5,996 nt of DNA, from the NCBI GenBank assembly GCA_046261635.1, contig JBHEOL010000223.1, positions 1-5,996 on the forward strand, given 5' to 3'. Position numbers and translations under genes: made by a program. A model generated the notes under the pieces. The model made no database searches, had not been told where the DNA came from, and saw nothing but the letters and a program-made list of their open reading frames with translations. The DNA is from JBHEPS01 sp046261635 (GTDB lineage Bacteria > Acidobacteriota > Thermoanaerobaculia > Gp7-AA8). This document shows, in pieces, positions 5,917 to 5,996 of the stretch (position 1 is its first letter; every line of letters starts with the position of its first letter).

Positions 5917-5996
5917 AAGTAAAGTCAAAACCAACGGCAACTCAACTGTGCCTCTGTTGTTGTCTTGCTTTTGACTTTACTTCTGCCTTCTGCCTT
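5889..5996. repeat. Palindromic heptamer-arm element, copy 3 (core inverted, cut by window edge)
   Basis: Four AAGGCAG units (5889-5916) and AAGTAAAGTCAAAA (5917-5930) lead into a 38-bp core (5931-5968). That core is the exact reverse complement of the copy 2 core. The right arm TTTTGACTTTACTT plus two CTGCCTT units ends at the last base of the window, so the element is truncated. The visible stem, 5903-5930 with 5969-5996, is 28 bp and perfect. Confidence 0.9.

Larger units (their letters stand above)
5706..5996. other. Gene-free repeat region after nadB, reaching the window edge
   Basis: These 291 bp carry no plausible gene. They are made of two palindromic elements in mirror orientation (5711-5839 and 5889-5996) separated by a short C-rich spacer. 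Open frames here translate to low-complexity peptides built from the heptamers and are not credible proteins. The sequence ends within the right arm of the last element. Confidence 0.8.

Noticed and set aside
5711..5996. CRISPR array
   Set aside because: Units are 7 bp and contiguous, without spacers of regular length, and arms are inverted, not directly repeated with unique spacers.

Overview
The window looks like a piece of a GC-rich, Gram-negative-type bacterial chromosome. An Acidobacteriota-like source is my best guess. It rests on three things: the permease tail resembles the acidobacterial duplicated-permease style, the exporter ATPase is followed by an NtrC-type regulator and an NtrY-like kinase, and 7-bp AAGGCAG/CTGCCTT repeats lie between genes. 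This is inference from sequence style only. The window opens inside a gene and ends exactly inside a repeat, so it may be a whole assembled contig that broke at that repeat.

Left part (1-3895), all on the + strand: the last ~103 codons of a FtsX/MacB-type ABC permease; a 109-bp gap holding a 9-bp-stem hairpin; then three genes joined by two ATGA stop/start overlaps. These are a MacB/LolD-type ATPase, a sigma54-dependent response regulator of the NtrC class, and a membrane histidine kinase of the NtrY type. They read as one translationally coupled unit: an export or envelope-lipoprotein pump ATPase made together with its own two-component system. The kinase has two membrane helices with almost no periplasmic loop, so it probably senses a membrane or cytoplasmic cue. 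The regulator carries GAFTDA in place of the canonical GAFTGA sigma54 contact motif.

Right part (3896-5996): nadB (L-aspartate oxidase, first step of de novo NAD synthesis) stands alone between copies of an unusual palindromic element. Each copy has arms of tandem AAGGCAG heptamers ending in AAGTAAAG, a central loop of about 40 bp, and the reverse-complement arm. One copy precedes nadB and ends two bases before a TACAAT box that is itself six bases from the ATG. Two copies follow nadB. The two downstream copies carry the same 38-bp core in opposite orientations, and both begin with the same 16 bp, which in the first copy includes the nadB stop codon. Together they form a perfect 94-bp inverted repeat. 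The element family, the flipped core and the short NadB tail that ends inside the element are the most interesting things in the window. An assembly artefact at a contig end is the main competing explanation for the last copy.
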